A DNA stretch of 64,000 nucleotides from Polydactylus sextarius (Eukaryota; Chordata; Actinopteri; Polynemidae): NCBI GenBank assembly GCA_016801845.1, contig CM028917.1, positions 6,836,501 through 6,900,500 on the forward strand, in the 5' to 3' direction. Below are positions 34,857 through 48,204 of this stretch, piece after piece (position 1 is the first letter of the stretch; the number at the start of each line of letters is the position of its first letter). The notes beneath the pieces were generated by a model that was given only the letters and a program-made list of their open reading frames with translations, was not told where the DNA came from and ran no database searches. The translations under genes and the position numbers were made by a program.

Positions 34857-35798
34857 AATTCCAACAATGTATTCAGGGAGTGGACCTTAGCTCGTATCAC
34901 AAAGTTGCTGTAATCTTTGTTATAATCTTTTAAAATTTCATTTGTTCTTCAAGTCATTTCTAACTGCCACTTTGTCTCGCACCGTCACAGTACCTTGAAT
35001 CAGATGCTGTATAGTGCTGGTCGATATGTGGTAATCCTATTCTACCTTCACTGCTTGGAGTTTATCAGATTACATGAATCTTACATGATTACATAAATTT
35101 TTCATACGTGTCCTTTTCACTCCTAAAATAATCCATTTTGGTGTGAAACAGGTGGAAGTGACTCGTCGCTGTGTGTGTGTGTGAAATGAATACAAATTTA
35201 AATACTGCATTGAGTGGTATAAAGGTATCAAATAATCCCACTAATGTCATTCTGGTGAATTCATAAAAAAATAAAAAAAATAAAAATTTCTGAAGAGTTT
35301 TTCGAAAGCTTTTGTTATCCCATTGATTTAATTAAGTTTGTCAGTCTCACTAAACAAATCCTTAATTTACATTTTCAAGCATGGAAATTTGGTGTCCTTA
35401 ATGACTTACTGTAATTAACCTGTAATTATGATGATAATGAGAGCAACAATGACGCTGTTGATTATATTAGGATGACAATTTAATCTAGCAGGCTACTTCA
35501 CCTCACCGCGAGCCGAAAGCCTGTTCTCATCAAGGAGTAAGACAGGACAAAGGGCAGGCAGCAGCAGGGCCGTGCAAAAACCTGCAGGCTGGCTGAGTGT
35601 TTGGGTCAGTGCCATCCCTGTTGGTTCTGTTTAGATGAAGCATAAAGTCTGTGTGAAGTGAATTTTTTACTTCAGCCTAGAGGACATTTGCTGTAAGGGA
35701 GGAGAAAGGTGGTTGGCTTGTTGCCCGGGAAAAAGAGGTAATTGGGTTTACAGTAGCCCTGCTGTGGTTGTCCATATGCTGCTGAGTATATATATCCT

Positions 35799-35801
<3 letters not shown>

Positions 35802-35870
<69 letters not shown>
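35802..35870. repeat. compound (CA)n(TA)n microsatellite
   Basis: CA tract to about 35833, then TA at 35837-35870. Surrounding DNA to 36.16 kb is also rich in TATA/TGTA words. Confidence 0.98.
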
Positions 35871-35876
<6 letters not shown>

Positions 35877-36614
35877 GTGTGTGTTGGTGTGTATATAGCA
35901 CATGTTTTGTACATACATGTACACACAATGGTACATAAAATAAAGTGTGTATGTATATATACATGTATACATTTATTTACACATTTGTATTGCTTTATCT
36001 TTTATATATACACACGCATATATAAATGTATGTGTGCATATATATATGTATGTATATGTACATAGACACATATAAAAGGTATAAAAGGATAAAAGGTGTG
36101 TATAAATATACACACACATATCCACCACTGATCGTGTGTGTGTGTATGTGTGTGTGTGTGATCAGATCAGATCACTTGGTCAGGCATGGTTTGGACTTTG
36201 ATTATGGTGAGGTGCGCAGGTAAAACACGTATTTGAGTATGAGGAGAAGATGCAGTTCAGTGAAGTGAACAAACACCCTGCTGAGTCCGGTCTATCCACA
36301 ACGTCAGAAACAAGGCTATTAGAGGTTTCACAAACTGCTGTGGTTACTGTTTTTGATAGCTGGAGTCATATGGGTCACTAGCTCAGGTAAAAGTGCTGGT
36401 ATTCCAGAGACACAGTCACCACTAATGATATCGAGGTCATGTTCAGTGTTTTTTTCCAGTGAGCTGACAGTTTGTTATATTCCTCTCTCAAACAGCAGTT
36501 GTCCAAACAATAAGTGGGCACAGTGGGCGTGATTCAGAACCTGCAACATGTTGAGTGATTTTCTCTGAGTTTTTTTAATCATTTTTGTGTTTGTCTGCAT
36601 TATTTTCCCCAATT

Positions 36615-37655
36615 AGCTACAACATTATATCACTGATAGCTGAACTGAATGCCATTGATTATCTCGTTACAATGGCAGCTGTCGGTAGGAGGGACATACG
36701 GGGCATTGCGGGAACATTTAGACCTTGAAGTTGATGTTGGTACCAGGAAAATGGACAGAGTGAGTGACTCTGACAAGGGCAAAACTGTGAAGGATAGACG
36801 ACTGGGTCAGAGCATCCTGAACACTGCAGCTCATGTGGGATGTTCCTGGTTTGTCAGTACCTAACAACAGTGGTCATAGGAAGGAAAACCAGTGAACCAG
36901 CACCAGGGTCATGAGCAGCCAAGGCTCACTGATGCACATGGGGAGAAAAGACTGACCTGTGTGGTCCAAACCAACAGAGGAGCTACTGAAGCTAAAATGA
37001 CTGAAAAAGTTAAAGCTGTTTCTTATGTAAATGTGTCAGAACACACAACGTATCAGTTTGTTGTAACTGCAGATCAGTCAGTGTATTTGACTGATCTGCA
37101 GCTTGAGCATGGAGTAATGAATGAAGGTGGTCTGGTCTGGTCATATTTTATTTTACATTATATTGATGGTTGAACCGATCACTTATTTTGGGAGGAAATG
37201 CCACCAGTATGTATTTTGGGAAGAAGACAAGGTGGTGGAGTCAGTGTGATACTTTGGACAATAACTGGGTCCGACTTAGGTGGATACATTATTTCAACAT
37301 TTGTCACCTACCTAAACATTGTTTCAGACCAAGTTCACCTCTACATAGAAACAGTATTCCCTAATAACAGTGTCCTCTTTCAGCTGGATAATGACAACAC
37401 TGCAACAATGGTTTGGGATGGTTTGAGCAACAAGTTCAATGGGTTGAATTCTCCAGAACTTAATCTAATCAAGCATCTGAGATGTGTTGGACAAACATGT
37501 CTGATGATGGAGATCCTATCTCATTACTCGTAGGACTTAGTGGATCTGTTGCCAGATATCACACCACCTCTAGAGGTCTAGTGGAGTTCATACCTTGATG
37601 GGTCAGAACTGTTTTGGTGGTAAAAGAAGACCTATATAATAATAAGCAGGTGGCA
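36615..37655 (+). mobile_element. dead Tc1/mariner transposon copy
   Basis: Recognisable Tc1-family transposase pieces lie in one frame: GQSILNTAAHVGCS (N-terminal HTH), PRLTDAHGEKRL and NRGATEAKM (second HTH), then QLDNDNTATMVW and SPELNLIKHL (the DDE core around the second Asp and Glu), then FRGLVEF near the C-terminus. Several in-frame stops (about 36862, 36877, 37171) and a lost segment around the first catalytic Asp show it is inactive. The ends resemble the family's inverted termini (CAACATTAT on the left, GCAGGTGG on the right) but are too decayed to set exactly. Confidence 0.85.
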
Positions 37656-37659
37656 AACA

Positions 37660-38690
37660 TGAGTCAGACTGCACTTATCTATCACACACTAGAGCAACCA
37701 TTGGTGCAATTAGGATTTCAGTATATTGCCTAAGAACACTTTGATATACAGAGTGGAAGAGCCAGGGATCAAACCACCAACTGTTTGATTCAACCTACTC
37801 TAACTCCCGAGCTCAGTATTTGAACTTTCATGACCTCAGTAATTATAAAATCTTCGCTCTGGAATTTAGACATACAAACTTTATATACAAAAGCTGTTTT
37901 GTTATATGTAAATCTATACAAATACAGAAAGGTACATGTTTTTCATTTGATATTCAAAGTGCTTGCTTGTAGTTTGTTGGGTTCAGTAAAAATTGACATA
38001 TGGGCAAAAGCGGCGCAGCGGTCGCTGTCTTTTCTTTTCCTTTTTTTTTCATTAGAATAGATGCAGTCATGAGACTGAGCTCCAGACGCACAGGAAATGT
38101 CAACGGCTCTGCCCTGAGGTCGGGGTCATTCAAAGCTTTGATTGGATCCTTTCTCAGATAACATATAAAACACAATCAGACACGGGGAGAAGGCCACAAA
38201 GGATAATACAATTATGTGGGTAGAGCATGCATAAAACACCAGCGGAAAACTACATTTGACATGGCTCAATATACTGAATAATGAGCAAATATTGAACCAT
38301 CTGTTCTAGGAGGACGAAGGTATCACAATGCTCAACAACAGGAAATAATATGTAAAGCGCCCTCAGAAGAAATCTATATATTTTAGTATGAAATCAACTG
38401 TATATGTGCAGCATTAACATATTAATATTAGTATTCCTATATGTCAGATGTTTTCCCTCAGGGTGCTGTATGTGACCAGACATTCAGATTATGCAGATGA
38501 AAAGAATATATAGTCACCGTACTGGGTTTGCACATGTGTGTGCATTATTGTGTGTATACACCTGCATACACAAGAGAATATATATATACACATTTATTGC
38601 GTTGTATTGAATTATTAATGCTTTGTTTTTCTCCACTCTCCACTTTATATGGAGAGTTTGGAACATTTCTAAAACATTTCCATTTATAAA
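37660..38690. other. gene-free stretch
   Basis: AT-rich, with TATATA runs near 38.58 kb. No exon or element recognised. Confidence 0.5.
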
Positions 38691-39240
38691 ACAATAACAC
38701 TAGTTGTAATCCCAGGAAAACTCTTGGCAGAATAAATTATTATGCTGCCGTATTAAGTCAATTACAGTAATTATTAACCTCCCTTGGGTCCTCTGAGCAA
38801 TGTTTGAACTTACCAAGGCTCAAAATATTTAATTATCTCAGGAGGAGACTAATTAGCACTGTATTGCAGGTAGTGAGTCAAAAACAGCTATTATTCAAAC
38901 AGATAAACATGTAATTTAAATTCGTCTTAGCTTTAATTGTTGTGTTTCGGTGGCGGTAGAGGGTCGAGATGCAGCGACTGTCATGCAGCCAGGAATGCTG
39001 GGAAAGCCCCTTGTGTGCTTTTCAGCACCAAACGTATGATAAGTTAAATTTAACACAGCATTTCCAGGATAAATAGTCTGCTGCGATATCTTCGTTCACA
39101 GCCTGTAATCACACATTCTCTCCACTGCAGCCTGGAGAGGATGTGTGTAATCGCTGGCAGCCGCCTCATGACATGTACTGCAGGTAAATGATTTGACATC
39201 CTTCGTGGGTAAATTGAAGGCAATACATGCCATTATTTTC
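38690..39240. other. candidate conserved non-coding element
   Basis: 550 bp of repeat-free sequence with homeodomain-type words (TCAATTACAGTAATTATTAA, TTTAATTATC, GACTAATTAGCA). It stands out between low-complexity flanks, as ancient vertebrate enhancers do. Conservation is inferred, not measured. Confidence 0.35.
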
Positions 39241-39332
39241 AATGTTGAGGTTTTAAATTTAACAGCAGACCGTCATATTAATTAAAACCTCACATGATTA
39301 TAATATTTGGTAAAATATTTGAAATTAAAATG

Positions 39333-39356
39333 CAAAAAAAAAAAAAAAAAAAAAAA
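39333..39356. repeat. poly(A) tract
   Basis: About 24 consecutive A; possibly an old retroposon tail. Confidence 0.9.
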
Positions 39357-40091
39357 GACTTAATAAATTCCTTTTGGTTCAAGGAACTGTTACTGGAAGT
39401 AAAAGTGCTTCTATACCTAATGGTGCATGAATAATACAAAGTAGTTTATAATTGCCTGGACTGAAGTGTTATTGATAACGCTCTTGAACATGAGGAGAAG
39501 ATTTTTTGTTGAGAATCAGTGTGCCAGGTGTGATTATGTCTGTATGTACAGTACTGGAGTTTCAGACTCATTTATTATTTCTATTATTATTTAAAAAAGA
39601 AAGAAAAAAAAAAAGAAAAAAAGGTACAGACAGGCAGCATGTGGGAGTGATGTTGACAAAAAATTTTCTGGGCTGGCTTTTAATGAAAGTTGGTTTAATT
39701 TGCCAACCGTATAAGAACCAGTTTGATTTTTTCCACTTGGCTACAGAATAACAATGCGTCAAATACAGCAGCAACACCAGTGGACCACAAGAATTACAAC
39801 TGATGGAGCAAAACTACAATAATATCTAAATATTCTGATGTTGATTTTGATTGTTTCAAATAAAAGATAATCCGTTAGTAAGTTTTTCTTGGTCTTGATG
39901 GTCATGATTATCTTGTGTCATGAACGTTTCTTATCTCTAGACCAGCAAATGCTGGTGCTGCACTCAAACCAGTTTTCCTGGTCAGATCTAGTTATGTGGC
40001 TGTTGACACACACAAAATTGGTCTGGTTTGAGATGAAGCACCTCCTCCACACCAGTGGTGGGTATGGTGCCACAAGTAGCCTAGATCTACA

Positions 40092-40094
<3 letters not shown>

Positions 40095-40134
<40 letters not shown>
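40095..40134. repeat. (TA)n microsatellite, 20 units
   Basis: Pure tract. Confidence 0.99.
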
Positions 40135-40137
<3 letters not shown>

Positions 40138-41112
40138 GAAGAAATACCAATTATTCCTGCAACACTGTTACACACTATTGATTTATACATAAGGGAAATT
40201 ATAAGTAATGGTTGCAGTTGACTGCACAAGACAATAAAGTGTGTGAGTTCAAATCGCTTATTCACTGAAAACATGGATGCAGAACTTCCTATCTAATTAA
40301 TGATCAAAACTGGAAACAGATGTGTCATGGATGGAAGCATTTTGAGATTTTTTTTTTTTCAAGAAATCTCAAAAACGAGGAAAAAAATTGTCTTGCCTGC
40401 CTTTCTGAAAAAGCCCAACTGTGCTACTGTCATTAGAAATTTCTAGCCCCCCAGCCCCACCCTACAATACTTTCTGTACAGACCCAAGGAACAACAGCGT
40501 GTCAGTGCAGCGACCTCGCATTAAGTGAAGAGAACACTGTGTGATCACAGAAAGTCCCTGCAATTTTTCACCATCACTTCATTTGAAATTGCTCTCATTC
40601 AGAAAATGAACACAAGGTGGCACACTTGATACTATCTTCCAATAAACGGTACTTAAGAGGGCCTAGGGAAAAAGTAGCTTTCCCGTTCATTCAACGGCTG
40701 TTACATCAGTACAATGGTCTAAACAACGGCCCTGCATTTATTAGAAAGTGTAGAGGAAAGAGTGAGCAAATCTTCTTAAAACTTCTCAAATCCCTGTGGA
40801 TAGAACCCATCTCCTGCAAGGCTGAATTTTAACATTTAGCTTTATGCCACATTACGTAACACTGGTGGTACTAATGTAAAGTAGTTAGACTCGAATGGGT
40901 AGCAGAGCAGCCTATGCCAGGTCCCAGTATGTGTGTGTGGGGGTGTGTGTGTAGGCGTTAGAAAGAGAGAGAGGGGGTGAAGAGAAGGGTGCCATAAGTT
41001 TGTGCGGTGCCATGCGCAATCTATTCAATTCTACACCCACACAACTAAACTAACTACTGTAACAACTAACAAAATGCTGAAGAAAAGCTTTTCATGAGTA
41101 AACAAAACATGT

Positions 41113-41113
<1 letters not shown>

Positions 41114-41145
<32 letters not shown>
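41114..41145. repeat. (CA)n microsatellite
   Basis: 16 units. Confidence 0.98.
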
Positions 41146-41147
<2 letters not shown>

Positions 41148-41210
41148 TTCATATGCACCTGTCATTCTTTACACAGACTGGCAACTATTGTCAGTATGAC
41201 TTAACCCCAC

Positions 41211-41540
41211 TTGTCCTCATTCGCAGCAAGTTTGACGAGCGGCATCAGACACGAAGAGCTGGTCCTGCCTTCCTCTCGACACGTGAACAGCTGGGGCCTT
41301 CTGTGTTATGACTCCCGCTGCCACATCTGGCGTGTGTGCCTGTATGTTTATGGTCGTGTGTTTGATGAATCCTGCCACATCTGGGAGGCAGTCCAGCTGT
41401 CTCACTCCTCACACGTCTGGACAGCGTCCTGCAGACACCTAGCTGTCATCCCAGGTTACCTGGAGCCCACCTCACTGTTAGAGGCACGACACTGGCTACA
41501 TGTGCATCCACGCTGCCACATCTGCTCTGTGTGTGCGTGT
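41211..41540. other. open, repeat-poor block with recurring CCACATCTG
   Basis: CCACATCTGG occurs at 41321 and 41374, CCACATCTG at 41516, and a variant CACACGTCTGG near 41412. A plus-strand frame is open over this block (41211-41687). The repeated word contains the E-box CATCTG. No protein family is recognised. Confidence 0.3.
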
Positions 41541-43069
41541 GTATGTGAGAATCAGTGTGTTAGAGTGTGTGTGAGAGAGACAGAGACACAGGGTACATGT
41601 ATATCCTCAGGGCTGAGGCTCCCGTCTTCACACCTCTCACTTAAAAAACACACCAAGAAAGACACACCAGGCACTGTAGCCAGATAGTGTATGTGGGTCA
41701 AAGACTCTATTTCAGATGAGACACTGTGACTCTTTCTTTCATAACTACACATAAAGAAAAATATATTTAACACCAACCAATTAAGAGACGTCCAATTAGG
41801 GAAGCACGAATGATATCCTGCAATTATTTCAGAGAGTGAGAGTTATTCATGAACCAGCTGAACCCACATGCTCACAATGTTTCCCTTCAATTTGACCTTA
41901 AGTAAATTTACAGATCTGTATGTTCTGGATCTCAGTGTTCTCGTGCACCGAGCGCGACTGCACATAATTCACACTAAGTGAAATATTCAAAGTATATTCA
42001 AGGCAACAGTGTTTTATGGCCGACTTCAAACAGAAAACCCTAGATGTCTCGTATATCATTGCAAAACCTATTTCTATGCTTTATTATTTAAAATATTTTT
42101 TTTAAACGAAAGTTTAAACAGGAGGAAAAAAAGTCAAATGTCTAAATATGTGTCTCTATATTTATTGCTTTAATTTAAAACCAGAAGAAAAGAGGAAAGG
42201 TTATGTTTTTTTTTTTTTCTGCTGAAGGAGTACATTCTGCATGGGAAGGTTTTTTAAAACTTTTTACATTTATCACATATTTTATACTTATATTTATTTA
42301 AGTGGTGACAGTTTGTAGCATCTTTTTCCATGTTTAACCAAAACAGGATCTTTCTCTGTCCTAAACTAAAAGCTGCAAAAACACCTAAACATAACCTTAA
42401 AAAACCATAAGAAGTTTAATAATGCCTCCGTCAACACCAACGGATATTGAACCGCAGGATCAGATTTTTTTTGCACAAAACAAATTAAATACATTTTCAT
42501 TAAACATTTTTTACTCATACGTTTAATATCAACATTTTCTCAACTTGCCAGAGAACAACATTTCCTCATTATATTAATGGAAACTGTAATCTGGCCGGGG
42601 CCACATTTCCTTCAAGATGTATTTGCCTCAGCAAATTAGTTGTAAATAAATGTGATTTCTGGGAGACAGAGTCTTTTGAGCCAAGTGGTTGAGACAGGCG
42701 GCAGCAAGAGAAGCACAGACCAACGACATGAAACAAATATCTATAAATACACAGGACAAAAATCTGATTTATAAAAATGTGAATTACCAAGCGAGGAAGA
42801 AGCCTGTAAGAGATCTCGACATCAACCGGCTTTTATAAATGATACACAGTCAAAAACGGTGAAACTTTAATTCATCATATTTCATCAGTTGTTATTTGAA
42901 TTTTTCAGAATTAATGAATCAATCAAGTCATTTCTCAAGCAAAGCTGAAAATCCACAGGTTCCAGAATATATTTGCTGCTTATCTGAGTCTGCTCTCTCT
43001 ATTAAACTTCATATCTTTAAAATGCTAAGGATGTGATTTTGAGCTTTTTTTCTGAATCAATTAATCAAG

Positions 43070-43480
43070 AAAAGTGGGAGATTGAATATTGTAAATAATA
43101 ATTTGTCACAGCTCTGAGTAGAAATAATTTCCACAGCAGAGGAAATGGCTGAATAATAGACAGTTTATATCGTAGTGTAATTCCATACGTACTGCATCTT
43201 AAACCACTGATCTGTTCACCGACTCTACAGCCATCATTTGTGTGAATGCTTAGATGTGTAGCAGAGAGCCTCGGAGCGACATAGTACTACTGTACTCCAC
43301 TATTCAGCTTTGCCGTGCCTCCGAGTACGTCTCTTTTCTGTCTACGTGGAGTGTTGCCAGCACTGTACCTCCAGATCAGTGCAACATGCATCTCTCCCTA
43401 AGCACTCCAGCACTGAAGAATCTCCACTCTAATTAACTGAGATTACAGCAATTAGCAGACCATTAATCACAGCCTTATTA
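43070..43480. other. candidate conserved non-coding element
   Basis: Ends with a dense set of homeodomain-like sites (CTAATTAACTGAG, CAATTAGCAGA, CATTAATCACAG, TTATTAGTTTAG, 43429-43485). Repeat-free. Inference only. Confidence 0.3.
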
Positions 43481-43744
43481 GTTTAGCCAGGCAGAAAGAA
43501 GGGAAGAGAGTGAAGCGAGGGATGGAAAGACAGAAAGTGCAATCGGATGGGAAACAGAGGAGTAGGAGGAGGAAAGATAGAGAGAGCGAGAGAAAGAGAG
43601 AGAGAGGTTCTCCTCATGGCGCTGGAGCTGGCTGTGATTTCTCACTGCCTTCTGTTTCACATAGTATAGCTTTAGGAGCAAACAATGCCTCCCTGATTAA
43701 TACGTGTCTGTACTGTATAATGTGTGTAGGTTGTATTTGCACTT

Positions 43745-43748
<4 letters not shown>

Positions 43749-43787
<39 letters not shown>
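43749..43787. repeat. (TG)n microsatellite
   Basis: About 19 units. A second TG tract lies at 43946-43974 and shorter ones to 44102. Confidence 0.98.
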
Positions 43788-43789
<2 letters not shown>

Positions 43790-43939
43790 ATTGAATAACT
43801 CTCATGAAACAAACACACACTCACTGTTGCATGCAGACACACCTCTGTGTAATTTTAAACACGCCCTGTGCAGATTTGTACATGTGATGGGAGCAGTGTA
43901 GATATGATGTGGTGTGTAATGTGTTGAGACTAAAAGATG

Positions 43940-43978
<39 letters not shown>

Positions 43979-44330
43979 CTCTGTTGGTGGGTGGCAGAGT
44001 GTGAGTTCGAGCTGGCATGAGCACTGGTATGTTAAAGCATCGAGGGTGTGTGTGTGTGTCTGAATGCATGGCGTTACAGCATCAGCGTGTGTGTGTGTGT
44101 GTGAGAGAGAGAGTGTGTGAGCTAAGGCGAAGAGGTTGTGTGTGTGCGTGTTAAGGAAGGAGTGAGAGTGAGACGGCTTCAGAGGATGAATTTCTAAATA
44201 TGCTCATATCTGATACTATCGTCTATCTACTGTTCTCTCTCCCTATCTCCCCCCTTCCTTCTCACCCCCCCCAACTCGCCTCCCCTCGTCAGCAAGCGGG
44301 GTCAAATGTTATTCCCTCCTCGTTGTCACG

Positions 44331-44399
44331 GTTGCCAATCACCTCACATTCTGTAGCAACTGTTTCCAAGGCAACGGAGAGATCCGGTTGCCAGGCACC
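44331..44399. promoter_or_regulatory. cluster of RFX-like half sites
   Basis: Within 70 bp: GTTGCC (44331), AGCAAC (44355), GTTTCCAAGGCAAC (44362-44375, near-palindrome) and GTTGCCAGGCACC (44387-44399). The spacing and number are unusual. Confidence 0.4.
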
Positions 44400-44609
44400 G
44401 AGAGCAATGCATGTGATTGTTACTTATTTATTTAATTCTATCTTTATCTATTTGTTCATTCTAAAAGCGTCCGCACTTGCATTCACGTGCGCCCCCTCCA
44501 TGCACCAGAAATACACACACATATGCAAACACACACACGCACGCACATTGTTATCACTGTTCCTCACACGCACACATACATCATGTTACCTTTTTTTTAC
44601 CCCTTTTAA

Positions 44610-44632
44610 AACACACACACACACACACACAC
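44610..44632. repeat. (AC)n microsatellite
   Basis: About 11 units; flanked by many short CACA runs from 44.5 to 44.68 kb. Confidence 0.95.
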
Positions 44633-44899
44633 GCATTTGCACAAAGAAATGCCACACTCATATGCAGACACACACACAGAGCCACCGTATGATATGACCC
44701 TGACGCTAACTAACTAACCCATCTGCATTTACCACAGGTGTGAAATGTGCGCAGTGGATGACAAACAGTGATTATCATAGCAATAAGGATCCTAATCTGA
44801 GCTCTGCTCTCCTCCTGGCCTTCTGTTCCCTCCTCTCATCTGCCACGTCTCATAGGAGCTGCACAGTGATAAAGACAGGCCCTAATGAGAGGGCTCTTA

Positions 44900-45340
44900 T
44901 TGCACTGTGATTTCCTCCTCCGTCCCTCCATCCCCTCCTCCTCTCCCTCCTCCCCCCCTCTCTCGCCATATCCATCCTTCTATACCTGCAGCAGCTTTTC
45001 TCTTTCTCTTTCTCTCCATCCATCTATCCATCTCTCCATCCAGATCCCTGCAGCCACTCCTGCATGCATCAGGCCTTTTGTTTGTCTGGATAAACATTAC
45101 AGGGTAATTGTAATGGAGTGACTCGTTGAGGGGGAAATTACCGCTATCACCGCGTGGCCAAATCCAAGATGTACTTATTCATTCAGAGTCTACAGTCTCT
45201 GTTTGCTTTAGAGCTGTGGTGGTTTTACAGAGAGGTATAGAGGAGGGTGGGGTGGTGGGGGAGGGCTGAGGAAGAGGATGGTGGGTCAGAGATGAGGAGG
45301 ACCAGGTTGATTCTGACAGGGGGGTGGGGAGGTTGGGGGG
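44900..45340. repeat. CT-rich then G-rich low-complexity block
   Basis: The plus strand is CT-rich to 45.06 kb, with CCATC repeats near 45020. After 45.23 kb it is G-rich, including a canonical four-run G-quadruplex motif at 45245-45265. Confidence 0.8.
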
Positions 45341-45479
45341 TGCTTTGATGTGAGCTCGCTCACAGATGTAGTGTGCTGGACTGTTTGGCTGCGTTCTGTT
45401 GTTGATCGGCAGCTCACAGTTGTAGAGCAAAGACAATAGATTAATCACGTTCGTCATCGTCACGATGAAGAAACAAGGG

Positions 45480-47030
45480 TGTTGGGAGTGCTGGCCATGT
45501 AGGCAGTGTTACTGAATACACACTGCTGTAAATACAAAGCGTAGGCTGATCAACTGAGTATCTGAACAACATCAAATTCTATGGAAACAGATGTTAACTA
45601 CTTGCTATTTATAGTGAATATTTTTGTGCTGGAGTAATTAGAAACCTTAGAAACAGCAGCTCTGGTTTCAGTTTGATGCAACAATACTTAAAGATGTAAC
45701 ATTATATTAATGTTCACGTGAGAGCGAACACTGGTGATGTGGGTTCCCCCCACACATTTTTTCCTCTTGCAGATCAGTTTGTTGACATTTTGGAATTTAA
45801 TGAAATATCTCAGCAACGGCTTGCTTGGATTTTTTAATGAAATTCTTGGTATCCAGAGGATGAACGCTTGAGGATTTGGATGATCCCTCTAACTTACAAC
45901 CATCCCTGTTTAAGTTTCATTTCCTTTTCATCCTTCTAACCTTTGAAACATCACAACATCTAATTGATAGGTTGGCAGAAATTTCCCACAGACATACAGG
46001 GTTGTTAATCTGTCTTTTATTTTATCATCAAGTCAAAGTTTAACATGTCCAATATTTTGGTTTGTGTTTATTTTGTGTTAATATGTCAACCTAGGCTCTG
46101 GCATGGCTGTAGACTCAGTGTGTGTCGTGGCAAAGTAACATGGAAAAGTTTGAGTTCACATGATTATGCAGCCAAGAAAAAACAAAACAAAACAATATTT
46201 ATTTGTGCAGAGTACAACTGATCTGAATTTTTCTTCTACTACTGTTTTTTCTATTATTGGTTAAATCTGCTGAATTATTTGAGTCAAAAATGTCAGAAAT
46301 TTATGTGACAAAATTTCATATTTGTTTTGTTCTAAACCCAAAAGCTATTTATTTTGTTACATAAAACAAAACAAAAAAGCAGCATTTGGCCACAAAAATC
46401 TCTGATTAATTAATCAACTAATCAATTCAGCTATATGAATGGTGGCTATAGCCTTATGGTTATATTATAAGGTGGTTTTCATGTTATTGAGTTACCTCCC
46501 TGTATATAGTCCCAGGATTAATCAGATATCATAGAAAAACCAAACTAGTGAAGCAGGTAATCAGTGTAGGCAGGGAAATCAATTGGATCTTTAATTGCTG
46601 TGTGGAAGAAGAGACAGAAAAAATTGCACACACCCACATGAACACAAGCACACACACGTACAATGACAGATAGACAGTGGCGCTGATGTGAGTGCAGTCT
46701 CTAGGGAGTGGCGTGGAGAATCCTCTTGGCTGGGAATTTCCAGGGTTTAGCACACAGACACAGTTTCTGTCAAAGGGCCCTTTTACATGGATGAGCCTCA
46801 GCATCACATTCGCCCACTGTGAAATAGAGGGATTTGAATAATCTTATTACACCCCCATTACAATAACACTAATATGATCCAATTCCATGAAAACTACAAT
46901 ATACCCGGGCGGGGGAATTTGACCATCCTGACCACCCCACAGGGTATGAGGCATGTAAGCCGCAAAAATAACAAAAAATATTAAAAGAAGATTGTTTTTT
47001 ATGAGTGTAAAATTCAGATGATTTGATCCA
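45480..47030. other. gene-free stretch
   Basis: AT-rich unique DNA; no exon, RNA gene or element recognised. Confidence 0.5.
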
Positions 47031-47240
47031 GACAGCAGCGGAAGAACTTATCACATCCTTTACTTTAGTATAAATAGCAATACCACAGTGTAAAAACACA
47101 TCATTTACATATAAAAGTCCTGCACTCAAGATATTTATTTAAGTGAAAATACAATTTTATCTACAAAACTTGGTTTAAGCCATAAAAGTAAAAGTAAAAA
47201 ATCAGAGTGTTTAACCTGTTGTGGTGCAGCTAATTGTATT
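47030..47240. repeat. AGTAAAAGTA-type teleost repeat fragment
   Basis: TAAAAGTCCTGCACTCAAGA, TTTAAGTGAAAATACAA and AAAAGTAAAAGTAAAAA follow the order found in a very common fish interspersed repeat. Its family name is not certain to me. Confidence 0.55.
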
Positions 47241-48204
47241 TACTTTATAAACAGTTCTATCAGCAAACCTGTTGCCTTGTTATAGAGACATTTCACTTTA
47301 TAAATGAAGCCAACGAGCGCAAAAAAAAAAAAAAAAAAACTGCCAGCCAGTGTACGAATATTTGCTAACTTGATTAAATTACAGCAATTTGCTCCATAAC
47401 GGAGGCTGTAAGTAACATAGTGTCACTAAAGAGAGCGATAAACACGATAAGAAACGCTGAGCTAATTAGAAGGGTTAACAAATTTATCTCCAAAACTTCA
47501 GTGAATATACATATACATTATGTTTGCTTTAAATATACATATTGTGATTTCAATTTAAAAAAAAAAAAAAAAAAAAGCTGTTTTAGTCTTTGAAAAACAC
47601 TTGATACCTCTTTGCTTGAGGCTGTCTGCTCCTCTTTAATTTGAGATGCTGTTTTCATGCATTGTGGCGAGCAGGACGTTTTCTTATTTATTGTTTATAT
47701 CTAAATATATAAATACTAATTCAACTGTAATTTAATGCGAACATAAAATCTGAACGACTGACGAGCGTTCGTTATTTCTTCGTGTATCGCTCACATAGGC
47801 TGGATTTTGTGCTTTTATTGCGTTTGTGCAACACTTGCAGACTGAATTTAGCGATGGAGGTGAAGATCGTTATATTTCCGTGTGTAGATTTAAATCTTAT
47901 TATCAGCTGTTGAGTAAAAAGTAAAAAAAAAGTAAAAAAAAAAAGTAAAAAAAAAAAAAAAAAGCTTCCTGACATGAAAATTAATCCAATTTGCTTTCGA
48001 AATAAACACATTTAAATTAAATCAGTGACGTTTCTTGCAGAAAATAAGACTCACATGACTTGATAAGATGTTTTTATATTTAGTTTTTATATTTCTTGTG
48101 CGACAAATATGAATCTTCACAGTGACTTTATGTGACATGCGTTGTCATATACAATGTTTACCTCTGAGATATAGTGGAATATTTGGTATAAACAAACAGA
48201 AAAA

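Larger units (their letters stand above)
31931..36610. other. gene-free stretch upstream of tlcd4
   Basis: No exon recognised. It holds CA and TA microsatellites, a LINE-type tail near 34.8 kb and one perfect RFX X-box, noted separately. The remainder is AT-rich unique sequence. Confidence 0.55.
39360..43070. other. gene-free stretch
   Basis: Apart from the repeats and block listed within it, AT-rich unique sequence. The part at 39.94-40.08 kb repeats CTGGT/ACCAG words (CCAGCAAATGCTGG, AAACCAG, CTGGTTTGAG) and may be a transposon scrap. Confidence 0.45.

Noticed and set aside
36892..37533. Possible intact transposase gene
   Set aside because: In-frame stops and a missing catalytic segment show it is a dead Tc1 copy.
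43821..44697. His-Thr repeat proteins on both strands
   Set aside because: Translations of CA/TG microsatellites.
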